From Mucor racemosus (taxonomy: Eukaryota; Mucoromycota; Mucoromycetes; Mucorales; Mucoraceae), in NCBI GenBank assembly GCA_027405735.1, contig JAPEHQ010000001.1, positions 992,001-1,056,000 of the forward strand: a stretch of DNA of 64,000 nt. The letters are read 5' to 3'. The notes under the pieces were generated by a model. The model was not told where the DNA came from. It did no database searches and worked only from the letters and a program-made list of their open reading frames with translations. The number at the start of each line of letters is the position of its first letter. Positions within the stretch are counted from its first letter, which is position 1. The translations under genes and the position numbers were made by a program. Below are positions 1-12,463 of this stretch, one piece after another.

Positions 1-786
1 TTTTTCTTTCTTTGTTTTACAGTATATCATTCAAAATTTTATCACTTTTCTGGAATATTTCGTGTGTTTGTAGCTAGGTCTAGCTTTTCATTATTGAGTA
101 GTAGATACTGCATAAATATTATTGCCTTCGTTTTGATCCGGTAATTAAGAAATACGTCCAACAATACAGCAATAAATTTCACTATGAAGAAAAAATCTCT
201 TAATTTTCTTAATTGTGCCACATTAAGGAAAATAAAAAACTTTTCATTGCTTATTTTTTTAAATTTTGCCTTATTTTCCTTAATATGGCATAATTTAGAG
301 AATTAAGGAATTTTTTCTTCATAGTAAAATAATGAGATTTAACCTTAGAATTCGGTTAAATAAAAATATCAGTCTCTAATATTACGACTGCTACCAATAT
401 TAAAATATTAGTCCCTTCTGCTAACATGCGTATTCAGATAAAAGAAAAAAATACCAGCTTGATAGTCTGATATGCTTTATCAAACGGTAAATGTATCCTT
501 AGAATATGAAAACAACAAAAAGGGAGAAACAACATACATCGAAAAGGATTTTCAAGGCTTTACATTATTTAGCGCAATTAAAAACCTGCTAAATTGCTCA
601 TTTCGACCAAGGAAAAAGCAGTATTACGGCGCATAATAAACCATAAACTAAACAAAACAGAAAATAGGCAGTAACTATTATCGTAGAAGCATACATTTTT
701 CTACCAAAAAAACCGTCTGTCATATCATACATTCACTAAAAAATTGCAAAAGCGAGCCCGTAGAGCGATGCCATAATTGAGCATAG

Positions 787-1315
787 TGTCGTATATTTTC
801 AGGATTGATAAATATTACTTAAAAAAGAATACAATTATAAAAGAATGAGTAATTAATCAGTTCTTCAACTGTATAATAAAAACAAGATATCGTTTATTTA
901 GATGTAAAAGTATGGCCTTTTATATTGATTAGACATTGAGATCCTGAGATGTAATTTAAGGCACTATTGAACTATTGGATCTGTTTGATAGTAATCTATG
1001 GATTGAAATGGATCAATCATAATTTAACCGTTCTTGCAGAGCTTGTGAGTTGTGTTGTTTCAATGCTGCGCTAAATATGCTTGGATGTTGATTTGATAAC
1101 TACTTGATTGGTTAACTGCTGGGATGAAATAATGTGGTGTCATAATTGAGGTCCAAGCGTTCTTGGTAATTACTGGATTAAACTTGGTACGCTAGGAGTT
1201 TCTTATATCCGATATCAAGACTTGCACTTCAATACATGTCGTAGTCAATAGATTGTAAGATGTATTGATACTGTAGAAGGTGATAATGTATGATACTAGT
1301 AGGTGGAATACAACA
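787..1315 (-). mobile_element. Solo LTR, 529 bp, with 5-bp target duplication CATAG
   Basis: The 529-bp block begins TGTCGTATATT and ends TACAACA (TG...CA ends) and is flanked on both sides by CATAG (782-786 and 1316-1320). The related copies at 38634-38650 and 43590-43610 lack the insert at this position. A second 529-bp copy lies at 39478-40006 with one difference that I can see, in other flanks (CCCAT). TG...CA ends with 5-bp duplications are the hallmark of an LTR left by recombination between the two LTRs of a retrotransposon. Strand is given from the reverse reading, which begins TGTTG and ends ACGACA, like the end of the gypsy LTR fragment at 17784. No internal retrotransposon sequence accompanies it. 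Confidence 0.85.
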
Positions 1316-2039
1316 CATAGAAAGATTGAATTGCTAAGTCTCTTATAGTATGGTATATCTAAGTTTTAAATAAAAAAGCGTTTCTTTTTTTTAACTTTTC
1401 TTATATTTAACCATGTATAGTCTGAAAATTCAGTTTTTGTAGCGGACATTTTCGGGGCTCATTTCATCCTTACCAACACTCATGATTTTTATCAAAAAAC
1501 AGAAAAATCAAATTTTGATACCAAAATCAACGTTTAAATATACTACATTGTGAGAGAAAATTGTAGTTATAACTAATACTTATATTATAAAAGCTTAATA
1601 TTAAATGTTAAGTAATCAAAATTAGCATTTTTGGCCCAAAAACGGTTTTTTGATTAAAGGATTTTCATGTAATATTTTGCAATAAAAATGTTTATTATTT
1701 TTATCGAGCAAATAGAGCGCTAAATTCTGCATATGTGTATATTTTTTGTTTTTATGATTGATAGTATAATTAACTCTAGATTTGCAAAATCAAAAAAAAA
1801 AAATTAAAAAATGTCAAAATTGATGATCTGGACAAGAATAATTTTTAAAATTAATATTCCGCTTCTAAGCCTTGTTAGTCTTAAAAATAAGAGATTTTAT
1901 AATACTTTAGAACTTTTTCAAGGATTTACGATGCTGCACCTACTTGATCCAAGCTTATCAGTGTAAACCTTTATACATGTTAATATTGTGTGGTAGTGTA
2001 TTTGATAATAATATAGTTGTACTGGATAATTAATGCGCT

Positions 2040-2260
2040 AGAGGTGATTTACATTGAGTTTTAGTCTTACCCCTCCAACATCCTAAACATAAACATGGCC
2101 ATCACTGGAACCTATTATTGCCACCTTTTTATCCTCTTTGTCCCAAGCCAATTTATTCAATGCTTTATTAGAACCTACTTAAGTACTACTTACAAATGGT
2201 TCCTCGGTATTTGCATTCAAATTCCATAAATTAAATTGACTGGTTCATCTACAGTAGTAT
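2040..2260 (-). pseudogene. Dynein intermediate chain-like WD-repeat fragment, broken
   Basis: Read on the - strand, the fragment gives NLWNLNANTEEPF, then a short segment with an in-frame TAA at 2179-2181, then ALNKLAWDKEDKK and SSDGHVYV followed by a TAG. This resembles the last WD repeat of cytoplasmic dynein intermediate chain (ALN...W, G.SDG.VY.YD.GE). A frame change separates it from the upstream piece ending at 2217. A GGTAAG splice donor follows the conserved repeat, so intron-bearing genomic DNA rather than mRNA was captured. The same TAA recurs in the copy at 42655. Family assignment is from recognition only. Confidence 0.55.
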
Positions 2261-2775
2261 CAAACATATCATCAGCCCGCCTTATGATAAATGTCAATCT
2301 AAAACCAGAAACATCCCATTGTCGTTGTAATAAGCTATGAAAAGCTTGGGTTTTAATAATACAGCAATTAAATAAAAAACAAGGTGATACTAATAGCATA
2401 TGGTGAGTATTTAACATCTAAATAAGTTTGATGAAGTATGCTTTTAAACCCTTTAAAAATCCTGAGGCAAACACAAAATCTTGGTCCTGTAATTTCTATT
2501 CATCAAAATGCTGCGATTTCCACTACACAATGAATGCACCTTTTATCTATCTTGACCTCGATATACATTGTTGGGTATCAGTTTTTTACTTGTTATATTT
2601 TCTCTAATTCATTAATATTTAGTCATATTGAGCGATTATTGGTAGCATTGCCAAAAAAAAAAAAAAAGAATAAATGCTTCAAGAGTTTTCTACATATCAA
2701 ATTATTATGCGATTTAGTAGCAATAATTGCATTAACTATGTTTTTTGAATTTATAACTAAAATTGCAGCGCAATA

Positions 2776-3807
2776 TGTTCTGCGTCTATTTTTTTAAAAA
2801 AAGTCGAATATCAAATATTGATTTATGTAACTGTACGCATATAGATACTAAATAAGTTACCAGAAAATCGTAAACCTTTGTTTCTTGAATATGTTGCTTT
2901 ACTAAATTATCTGCAGCTAACGGTCAAACAGATAATAGAAAGCGTTACTATCGAATTATCTACTACAAAGCATGCACACAATGTTTCCAATTTGCTTTGA
3001 ATCAAGTGCGCCAGCTTGAAACTTTTTAAAGGATCTGGCGTTATTAACAACAAATAATGTGTTTACGAGACTACTGTATTTCAAGGTTTCGATAATCATC
3101 ATCAATTTATTTTCATCACGATTTTTATTGAACAGTGTTTTCTACGCGCTTTTGCTTTGCTAACGCAAACACATATTTAAATATAGTAGTACAAACTACT
3201 AGCCATAGGCATATCTCAATTTGCGACGAACCTTAAAAGAGTAGAATCTGCTACAATGGTTAAATACGCATTGCTTGGCAGTATCGAATTGATGCCTATA
3301 TGCAACATACTCAATGTATTACCATCGATTACTTATTTAGGTCAAATAAATTATGGATAACTAAATTTATCTAAATTATAGAATGTATATATTCAAATTC
3401 TATCATTCCAAATTATATTGCAGCGAAGTAAAGCATTCGAAACTGTAACATTTCCGATTGAAACCATTAAAAATGCGGATAACTGATAACATACATAGCC
3501 ACATTGGAGTATCACCATGACGACATTGTATAACAATATAGGGGCGTAAAGAGCTCAACAATGGTATGATGAATTTGTGTAATATAATTGTATCTAAATA
3601 TAGTCGATACACACTATTTGTTTGTTGAAGTCTGCAATAATAAAACAAATGCATTTGTTTATATAGTAAATAAAAAAGAAAAAAGAGTATATGGTAGTAA
3701 AGCGATGATTAACGATTAATAAAGAGAATATACAAAAATTGGGGGTTACATTATAAAGTAAAAAGAAGGGTCTACAGTTTAAAGAAATTAATAAATTATT
3801 CACAAGT
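2776..3807. other. Intergenic, no gene seen
   Basis: Only short AT-rich open frames occur here, without homology or splice logic that I recognise. The last 200 bases are the probable 3' flank of the NIPA-like gene. Confidence 0.6.
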
Positions 3808-5072
3808 CTAAGTATAAGAAGCATGTTTCTTGACATTAGGACCAAGTAAGGTTGTATGTTCAGATAAAGTATCATCCGAATCATCCATGATACTATTTAC
3901 AACATCGATTTCTTCTTCGATTATTTTAGCGCTTGATTTCCAGGATATCAACAAGACACCACAAATAGTAACAGCAACACCAAACATGACGAGAAGTAAA
4001 TGCCACCAAATAATTCGATTCCATTGATCATAATAGACTAGCCCATTGAAAAGACAAGATACATTAAAAGTACAAGACGAAAGAGGAATCATGATGACAG
4101 TGTCGCACAACTGCAATCCCTTGTTCAAGTAATACAACTACAAGGCATAATGTCATGTGTTACTATGAGTGTTTCATTATTATTCAGAATAGAACAATTA
4201 CCTGTAAAATGGCTGTCAGCACCATCATAACTAACAATATCCACGTAAGTGCATATTGTAGTTGATTTTTATCAAATACAACAGACAAAATGATCAATTC
4301 TAGTCCACTTTTGGCGAATAAAATACTTTGACTACTGATATTGCCAGATAGAACACCATAACTGATACCACAATACTTTTTCAAATCTTCCATGCTGACC
4401 CATTTACCAATGAATTTACCCATATTGGTAGGAGGTATAGCAGCTGATTCCATTAAATAATACATTCGTTCAAAATAATGTGTTGTTAATAAACCTGTGA
4501 TTATCACAAATTCCAAGATGCTGAAATAGGCAATGAACGCTGGCTTTTTGTATAATCTTATCAAGTCATCAATATCATGGTCTGGTTCAGGGATGACACC
4601 AAACAAACCAACAAGCAATGCACCTATTACAATTAAGAATGTACCTATATTTCAAATGTGTATAAGTTAATTTATTCAAACAATGCATAGAGTAATGATT
4701 ACCAATCACTGTATTTCTTTTGAATGGGTCACCCAGGACAATTTTCGCAGCAATTGCATTAAAAACAAGCCCCATAGCTCCGATTGGAGCCAAGATAACA
4801 ATGGGAAGGTATCCAATGGAGAAAATAGATCCAATGATATTAGCTGTTAAGAAGGTTGCAAAACTAATTACCCACATGGGTCTTTTAAGTGAATGTTTCC
4901 GAGCTTCAACTGGGAAAACTGTATCGTTTAATATATGGGATTTTCTTTGAAAGGCCATAGCAAAAGATTGAACCAAGTTGGTAATCACTGATACACCGAT
5001 ACCAATCCAAAACTCTTTTGTATATGCTTCTTGACTGTCATCATCTTCATATTCAATGCCATTTGAATTCAT
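3808..5072 (-). CDS. NIPA-family magnesium transporter
   Basis: Three exons: 5072-4703, 4644-4202 and 4137-3808, giving 380 residues. The introns are GT-AG, 58 and 64 bases long, and the first splice joins a split Gly codon (TVI-G-TFLIV). The protein is built of successive hydrophobic segments; motifs seen include FWIGIGVSVITNLVQS at the N terminus, LPIVILAPIGAMGLVFNA and LGVIPEPDHD-like loop sequence, typical of the NIPA/DUF803 family of Mg2+ transporters (8-9 membrane segments, plasma or endosomal membrane). The C-terminal tail is acidic and Ser-rich (IIEEEIDVVNSIMDDSDD). Length fits fungal members. The start is the first ATG upstream of the N-terminal membrane segment. Substrate is inferred from the family. 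Confidence 0.85.
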
Positions 5073-6239
5073 TGTGAAATTATGTAAATCTATGTATCAA
5101 AAAGTAATACAAAAGAAAAAAAAAAAAAAAAAAGAAAAAAGAAGAGGAATAAAAGGAAAGAAAGGACCCGGTCGGTTCAACTAATTTTACCTCTTTTCTA
5201 CCTTTCCAAAATAGCATCCTAGGTTAATTATCTGCAGCTTTTACACTTGAAGTTCAGACGATTTTTTTTTTGGATAGTTTTGGATAAATGGTGCAATGAA
5301 TAAGGAGTACTCCCACATGTGACAAGTCATATAGACGTGCTGGACCATATCCCTGATTTATTTAGCCGGCGTGAGATAACTTGATGCAAATTAAGATAAA
5401 TATAATCATCATCATCATCGGCATCCTTTCCCCAGTAGCCCATATTTTCATCTTTAAAAAGTTTTTCTAGCTATGGAAAGCTTGAAATTTTTTTGGCATT
5501 GTTCTAAAAGTGCTTCCTAATATGTTGGCTTTCTACTCATATTTTTTATTTTGCAAATATTATTAAAAATAATACTATTAAATGCTTAGCAGTTCAATGT
5601 TCATGATTTCATGCATTTAGCGGACATTAAAATAGCAAGGCTTTACGGGCTCAATGATATGTGAGGCGTTTTGCCAATATTGGACCATCTTTTGCTTCTA
5701 ATTGAACAAAAAATTGCATGCAAACGTCCAATGGATTGCTCAATCGTGGAGGATCAAGTATCCGAATGATTGGTATTGTTTAAAAATAAATCTAGTCGGT
5801 TTTTACTCAATTCAGAAGCAAGAATCTCAAATCAGTTTCATGCCTAAAAGCCAAAATATTGTATAATCAATTTGAAATTAAACAAGTTTATGTAAAGAAG
5901 CAACTTTTAAAGGCTATTTCATATTAATAGTGTTGTATTAAAGAATCCCATTTTTAAGGTCAAACGTTGAATTCGATGATATGAAAGTGTTTTTCCTTAT
6001 AATCTATTAGAGGAAAATAAAGCTCATGAATAACAGTTTTTTCAATCCAAAAAAGTCAATAAATGGTACCTAATGATATTTATAGATGCCAAATGATGTA
6101 TCTACTCATTTCCAACAAGCTACATATAGTTATTGTAATCAAAGAGTCCTTTTTTCTCATCAATATCTGTACTCAAACTCGATAGTTTTGCGAATAGAAA
6201 TGATTTTTTTTTTATTAGTATCAATGGATAAATAAGTGC
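5073..6239. other. Intergenic, AT-rich
   Basis: It contains the promoter side of the NIPA-like gene (a purine/poly-A tract at 5110-5160), a short ATC-type microsatellite near 5405-5420 and, at about 5236-5264, a piece of the ACACTTGAARTTCAGACG motif shared with the Tc1/mariner-like ends at 25581 and 52587. No coding sequence was found. Confidence 0.5.
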
Positions 6240-7336
6240 TTATGGTGTTGTTGTCGTTGTTGTTGTTGTTTCTGTTGTTACTGCTGTTGCAGACGACGAT
6301 GTTTGCTGTGGTGGTGATGTTTGGAGAGATTGAGCTATTGGAGAAGGTGGAAGCGATACTTGTTTTGCTTCTTCCAATACTTCTTCATCCGAAGCAGGTA
6401 ATTCTGGCGCATTAAAGATTGTATCGCTATAGGCTACTTCATCTAAACGTTGTCCTTCCTCTGTCAATAGCTCTCTTTCACTCTTTTTTCGAGGAATTCT
6501 ATGCAATAAACCATATCCGACATCGCAGCCTAATGAGCCATTTCCTCCCCATTCATGATTAGGAACAATAATACATTCTCTACAACTATCCCATTCAGAA
6601 TTATACAGATATAACCGAAGAGGTTTACCAAGATATTGTTCTACTAGATCATAAAAATCATCTTCATTCCTCAAGGTCATGTGTGGGCTACCTATAATGT
6701 AGTCAGAAAAGGGGATAATACCAGCCATTTCAGCAGGAGAATTGGGAGATACATCTAACACGTGCCATACATTTTCACCAGCACGTTCAAACGAACAGAA
6801 TCTAATTGAGCAACCTACACAGTATTTCTATGAATAATTATGCCTTCTCAATGCCTTTTTGCTATCTCCTTTTTTTTATTACCAATTAAACTCTTTTCAT
6901 TTGGGTCATCAGAATGCCAATCTCTACTTGGTGTTAAAGTTATTTCTATTTTGCAAGTTGATTAGCTCATAATAAAACCAAATATCTATCAACTAACCTC
7001 GAAATGATTGTTCTTTACTTGAATAAACTCCTATAGGTAGAGGTTTTCCTTCATATTCTTGCAAGGTTTTTAATAATGTTTGGCTATCGCCGTTATTCTA
7101 TTGATAATGAATATATGATTTATAATTTTACTAAAAGACTTACAAGTGGAATGCCATTGATATTGACAATATAATCAAAGAACTGCTCAATTCCTGCGTG
7201 AAAAGCGGGAGAATTCTCCTTTACCTAATAAAACACGCGAAATTTGCATTAGGATTTCTTTTGATCAGGTCATGATAATTACTTTCAACACATGAAACCC
7301 ATATTGTCCTTGTTCAGAACTTTGTGCTCCTCCCAT
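6240..7336 (-). CDS. GRASP-type Golgi/secretion protein (Grh1-like)
   Basis: Five exons (7336-7283, 7224-7144, 7097-6998, 6945-6883, 6814-6240) encode 290 residues. Two GRASP PDZ-like domains follow each other: first around [20 protein letters not shown].. and IVNINGIPL, second around [20 protein letters not shown], with the [13 protein letters not shown] motif closing the GRASP region. The C-terminal 70 residues are Ser/Thr/Pro/Gln-rich and end in a Thr run. The N terminus MGGAQSS fits an N-myristoylation signal (Gly2, Ser6), as in animal GRASP55/65; budding yeast Grh1 lacks this. GRASP proteins tether Golgi or ER-exit membranes and support unconventional secretion. All introns obey GT-AG, and two split Gly/Glu codons. 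Confidence 0.9.
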
Positions 7337-7505
7337 TTTATGATTTTATATGAATGAAAAAGAGGGAGGAAAGAAGGAAATTACTAGACACCACAAAGAT
7401 TTGTAGTTTGTGTATCCCCCCCAAAACGATTTAAAAAAGAGCCCTCAAATTCCAAGTAAAGACATGCAAATTTTGCATATCAGTAGTAAATTGATCAATT
7501 TCATT

Positions 7506-8133
7506 TTATTCAGTTTTTGATCTTTTGATGACCAATTTCTTTATAAATGGCATCCATAAGAAATAACCAATAAACAAAACTACGGTGATAGCAATAACAA
7601 TTTTATATACTTGATAAAACAAGAATCCAAAGTATAGATTCTCCAAAACCAAGTTAAAAGTTACTGGTTGAGTCTTCATATTTTCGATTTGAGATACACC
7701 TGTATATATAGCTGACACTTGTAGAGTAAATGATAAACTGTCGTCTAATCTTTTACAGCTATTTACAATTTTTAATTGAAAATCGGCTGGTGTCTATTGG
7801 AACATATATCATTAATATTAACATGAACGAAATTTCATAGTTTAAAATAGTTACAATAGCAGGATATGATACTCTAATTTCATAATTGGAATTATCCTTC
7901 AAGTCATCTAAATTATACCACTGGAAATCATTTTGTGGTATTAAGCTATTTTGTATTTCTGAGAATGGTGGTTTAAGCGATAATGCTGTTTGTGCTTTTG
8001 TTAATGTTTCAAATTGAGGATCGCAAAGATTCAAGTTTTGTGAATCAACTTGCAGGATTAGTTTCTCGGTGTTTGCATAGGCATGTTGGATGTAAAATAT
8101 CGTTGTTATCAAGTAAAATAATGCTCTTTTCAT
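7506..8133 (-). CDS. Unknown type I ER-like membrane protein
   Basis: Two exons (8133-7855, 7793-7506) give 188 residues; the 61-base GT-AG intron joins VSYPAI to TPADFQLKI. I see a cleavable-type signal peptide (residues 1-20, ending HAYA), a luminal domain with a NYEIRVSYPA motif, and one membrane segment near residues 150-175 (IVIAITVVLFIGYFLWM), followed by a short basic tail KKLVIKRSKTE that may act as an ER retrieval signal. I do not recognise the family with certainty; the topology and a YEIRVSYPA patch recall PIG-X/Pbn1-like luminal proteins, but this is weak. It is divergent from the TCF25-like gene with 158 bases between start codons. Confidence 0.7.
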
Positions 8134-8291
8134 GGTTTGCAATCAAGGTAAACAGTGTTTACTACAAGACGCGATACAGTTTATTCAGATCCAGCAATCC
8201 CAAATGTGAAATTTTGCTGCGTCAAGAAAAAATGAAAAAACTACGGTAGTGCGAAAAATTGTTTTATTTACAATCTTTGTCTATAATAAAC
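8134..8291. promoter_or_regulatory. Bidirectional promoter region
   Basis: A 158-base gap separates the divergent start codons of the membrane protein (8133, -) and the TCF25-like gene (8292, +), so both promoters must lie here or overlap coding sequence. I see no clear TATA box. Confidence 0.5.
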
Positions 8292-10769
8292 ATGTCGTCG
8301 AGAGCATTAAGAAGACTTCGAAAAGAGCAAATACCGGATATTGTTTCCAAGAACGACCAAGAATCTGACCAGGACATTGTAGAATCTGAAGAAGAGGATG
8401 ATGTTCAAGACAAAACCATCAAACAAATAAATCCTTTTGACTTGGTAAATACACGCTACAATACTTGACGTTATTTAATACTTACAACTTGATTAGCTTA
8501 ATGGAGACGACGATGATGTTGTAGAAGAGGAAGAAGAAGAGGAGGAGGAAGAAAAAGAAGAAATTAAAGAGCCTGAACCTATTATTGAAAAAGTAAGCTA
8601 CCTTCCAGCGTGTTGATTTAGCCGTGAAAAAATACTAAACTTTCTCTAGTCTTTTAATAATACCAAGAAAAACAAAAAGAAAAACAAGAAAAAGAACAAT
8701 AAAAACGATAATAATACTACCAACACTGACGATATGAGTATGAAGGAGCTGGATAGAGTATTGAAACAACTTGGAAAAACGTAATCAAGTGTAACAAAAT
8801 GTCAGATTAAACAACAAATACTGAATGCTTTTTCATTTAGATCTTCAAAAGAAACCAAGGATACTCAACGCTTGAATACTGAAGAACGTCGTCAATTATT
8901 ATCTGTCAACTATCGCAATTTAGATGCTCAAGCTGAAATGAAACGCCTGTTTGGTTCTCATGTTGTGAATAGCGAAAACAGATCTTCCCAAGGAAGAGTA
9001 TTGAAGAAATCCAAGTTTACATCACCAAAAAGCGATTGGCCACCTTATAAAAGACATGGTTTGTCTATGGAAATTGTTGAAACCAAGGATGGCATTTCTT
9101 ATTATGCATTCAGACATTCTGAGCAATACCAAGATGTTCAAATGGAATTTTTGAGTGCTATTGCTACTCATAACCCGGAAGCTCTCTTGTTCTTGACTAG
9201 AAGACACCCTTATCATGTTGATAGTTTACTTCAATTATCTGAGATTGCAAAGCATAGTGGAGATTGGACTGCAGCAGGTGATTTTATAGGTAAGATTATA
9301 CAGTAGTAATCCATGATTTGTTTAATAGCATAAACTTAAGATTTCTCTTTCAGAACGAGCTTTGTATGCTTGCGAAAGAGCTCTTCATCCTCAATTCTCA
9401 CTTGGTACCGGTACAGCTAGATTATCTTATACGAGATCAGAGAATCGATCCTTCTTTTTAGCTGTTTTCCGTCATATTCAATTCTTGACTCGTCGTGGAT
9501 GTTGGAAGACTGCATTCGAATTCAATAAATTATTATTCAGTCTTGATCCTGTATCTGATCCTTTAGGTGCTTTACTCTCATTAGATTATCATGCTCTTTC
9601 TGCCAAAGATTATGATTATGTAGTTAAAATGCAATTGCAATGGAAAACAGATGGTCAACTTTATCCTACTGATCTTGCCAACATGCCCAACTTTGCTTAT
9701 TCATCTGCTTACGCTAAATTCAAAATGAGCGAAAAAAGCAAAAATTCTGAGGATGTTGTTCAAGGTAGTAAAATGATGAAAGAAGCTATTCAAAAATACC
9801 CCTTGGTCTACTGTCGACTTTTAGAGAAACTTGGGGAACCTGAAGCAGATGAAACTGTTCAATTAACTCAATAGTAAGTATTACAAAAAACACACATGCA
9901 AACTAATATGCTGACATGACTTCCAGTATTCCTAATGAGTATATGGACATTATGCAATTATCCTATATAGAACGTACTTTTGAAATGTGGAAGGAACCTG
10001 AAGTACTAGAATGGCTCAAGGGCGTAGGATCATCTACTTTACCTGTTGTTGTAAGTCAACCTCAAAAGATCCAACAAAAGTTATCATGTAATGAAAAAGA
10101 AAATGTCCCATTGAGTGTTTGTCGATACATTGTCTTGATTGATATCCAAAAGTTGTTATCTTACTTACCCTCAAGCATTACTTCCTCCAGTTACCAAATG
10201 TATGATCCTTTACCTCCTTCTGATTCAGAGACCATGTATGATATCAATGAGCGCATGCGTTCCAGACCTTCTTATCAAGGTGGAATTCCAACAGACCCTC
10301 GAGGTTTAATGGCTACGTTGAGAAATATGTTGGGTGGTAATCAATTACCTGCTGGTGATCAAGATCAAGTTAGACAACTCATGAGTGAATTAGAGCGATT
10401 ACGAAGAGAAAATGCAAATCAAGCACCTGGTGCATTTCCAAATGATGGGGAAGAGTTTGAATCAGATGAAGCTTATCCTGATCTTGTTCAAGAGCTTCAA
10501 GATGCAGTTGCAGTAGAAGATGAAGACGAACACGATCAGGACGACCAAGACGACGACGAGTTGAGACATGTTGAGCACGAAATGTAAAATGCCTCTGTGT
10601 AATTAAACGCTTATTATAAACTAATAACTCTGATTTTAGGTTAAATAATGCCGGTATGACAGCAGATGAAATGATGGAAATTATGAATGCTATTGGAGAC
10701 GAAGATTTAGAAGTACAAAGAGCTTTAGCTGAAGCATTTGAAAGAAACAACAACAATAATAATAATTAA
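8292..10769 (+). CDS. TCF25/Rqc1-family ribosome quality control protein
   Basis: Seven exons (8292-8444, 8497-8592, 8650-8780, 8841-9289, 9354-9873, 9927-10583, 10640-10769) encode 711 residues. The N terminus has MSSRALRRLRKEQ followed by long acidic and then Lys/Asn-rich tracts, as in TCF25/Rqc1. The Tcf25 domain covers about residues 130-560: NYRNLDAQAEMKRLFGS, ALLFLTRRHPYHVDSLLQLS, ERALYACERALHPQF, ENRSFFLAVFRHIQFLTRRG and KYPLVYCRLLEKLG. The C-terminal part is acidic. Rqc1/TCF25 works with Ltn1 and the 60S subunit in handling stalled nascent chains. Intron 6 is supported because reading through hits a stop at 10585 while splicing (GAAAT^GTAAAA ... TTTAG^G) continues in frame for 43 residues ending in an Asn run. 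It converges on the RCHY1-like gene. Confidence 0.92.
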
Positions 10770-10794
10770 TTACAAATAAAGACATTCCTTTTAT

Positions 10795-12463
10795 TTATCC
10801 TTCATTTGATTCAGTACCATTTCTACCTCTAGATGATGAACTAGATGCTGATGATGGGGGTGGGTTTCTAATATAACCACCAATACCCAGGAAAGAAGCA
10901 GGCGTAGTAGAATTACTGGCTGCATTACTTAGTTGTGATTGCATACTATGATCCTGATCTGAATTCGAAGATAAACCAGCCGTTTCATTTGATACATCTT
11001 GGATAGCCGTAATGGTAGCAGTTGACGAACTTGGCGCATCTAATGCTGCTGATGTTGTAGTAGACGATGATGAAGCAGCTTTTTGTGCAGTTTCTTCTGT
11101 ATTTTCTGTTTTTAATACTGTAGTATTAAAACTTCCACAATGACCACATTTATGGTAAAAGAAATGGTATTTAGCAGGTGTTTTCTTTTCACAATCATTA
11201 CAAAAGATATGCGATATAAACTTTTCGTATTCTGCGGGCATGGGCTGACGTTCCAGATCTTTATCAAGTCGATTAAAATATTCAGACATATCACCTAACG
11301 ATTTGAGACATGTTGGACATTGATATGATGTTTGGATATATGCGGTATAACAATGTTTATGGATACAATGACCACAAGGCTATTCAATCAAATAATTAAT
11401 ACACATATAAAAACGTAATAAATTCACATCAAAACATACCATAAAAATAACTGTTGTTGTGCTGGTAAACATATATTCGCCACAAATGGGACAATCACTT
11501 TCCAAGTTTCTTTCAATGCATTTATGATTTTGCATTGATATGTTTAAGCAAATATTACATTTTTTACAGTGAAAAAAGTCCTTTCCTAGTCCATTACCTT
11601 GTCTGCAAATGCCACAATCATCACAGTGATAGATTGCTTTCTTTGGGTCATCATCCCAAAGTTTGCATTTATCACAATAATAGCGAGCAACTCTTTCTCC
11701 ACAATTATTGCAATCTTGAGCAGCCGGTTGTAATGTTAAACAAAGCATACACAACATGTTTTTGGTTTCGTTTCTTTTGTGATAGTTAATATACGTTATA
11801 CAACACTTGAAATCCTTGTTAAATATACCTCACAATGTTATGATCTTCTGCATCATCGTGGCAAAATCGACAGGTAACAATTTTTTGGCAGCAATTAGCC
11901 TGCAATTTACATTTTCTTTGGTAGTGTTTACATCCCAAAATCTCTTGCTCTTGATTCTAATAAATTTAATTGCGGTTAAAACATAAATATAATTAATGGT
12001 GCTATGAATATTTACATTATATGATTTACAATAACCATTTTCACTTGAAATCGATGAATTATCGGATTGGTTATTAGAAGCTGTAGGTGGAGGATGTGTT
12101 GTGCCATGGGACATTAAATACTGTTATACAAATAGAATCAATGTTCAATTCATGTCAATATTTATCAATAATCACCTGTATTTGTTTTGCTTTATCCCTA
12201 GGTGTAAGAGCCTGATCGAGTTGAATCTCCTTGATTTTCTTTCTCAATTCAGTTTCGTTGATAATATGCTTTTGCTCTATTTCCTTTGTTGTACCAGCAG
12301 TTGCGGTAGTGGTAGTGGTAATAATTGGCGCAGTTACAGAAGATACTTGAGTAGGGTGTTCTTCCTCAGCATCTTGCCAATCCTCCTCATCTTCCTCATG
12401 ATTTATTTCGTGATCGTAATCTATTTCACTATCAGAATGTTCTTGCAATGGAGGTTGACTCAT
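10795..12463 (-). CDS. CHY and RING zinc-finger E3 ubiquitin ligase (RCHY1/Pirh2-like)
   Basis: Five exons (12463-12176, 12120-12016, 11956-11829, 11773-11440, 11379-10795) encode 479 residues. After an acidic N terminus come the CHY zinc finger (from about residue 138, LGCKHYQRKC ... CRFCHDD), the CTCHY segment (CNNCGERVARYYCDKC, YHCDDCGICR), a RING finger at 268-309 (CPIC ... PCGHCIHKHC ... CPTC) and a C-terminal zinc ribbon (IFCNDC ... YHKCGHCG). This is the full Pirh2 domain order. The family ubiquitinates p53 in animals; fungal and plant members act as E3 ligases in stress and iron responses. The Ser/Thr-rich C-terminal tail is extra compared with animal proteins. The stop is 25 bases from that of the TCF25-like gene, so the 3' UTRs must overlap. 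Confidence 0.92.

Larger units (their letters stand above)
1..2775 (+). repeat. Copy C of CACTA-like repeat family, left end outside window
   Basis: This stretch is a diverged copy of the sequence found at 38041-39473 and, inverted, at about 41425-44220. Shared blocks include 1-786, 1321-2180 and 2181-2770; the last block matches only the inverted copy (41425-42740), so this copy has internal sequence that element A lost. A 529-bp solo LTR interrupts it at 787-1315. Neither terminal CACTAC end is present: the left lies beyond the window and the right seems degraded. No transposase reading frame is visible. It carries a dead dynein-intermediate-chain-like fragment near 2040-2260. Confidence 0.75.

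Noticed and set aside
2534..2797. Open frame of 87 codons on the + strand
   Set aside because: It lies in the repeat antisense to the decayed region, crosses an A15 tract and is not kept in the related copy at 41460-41640.
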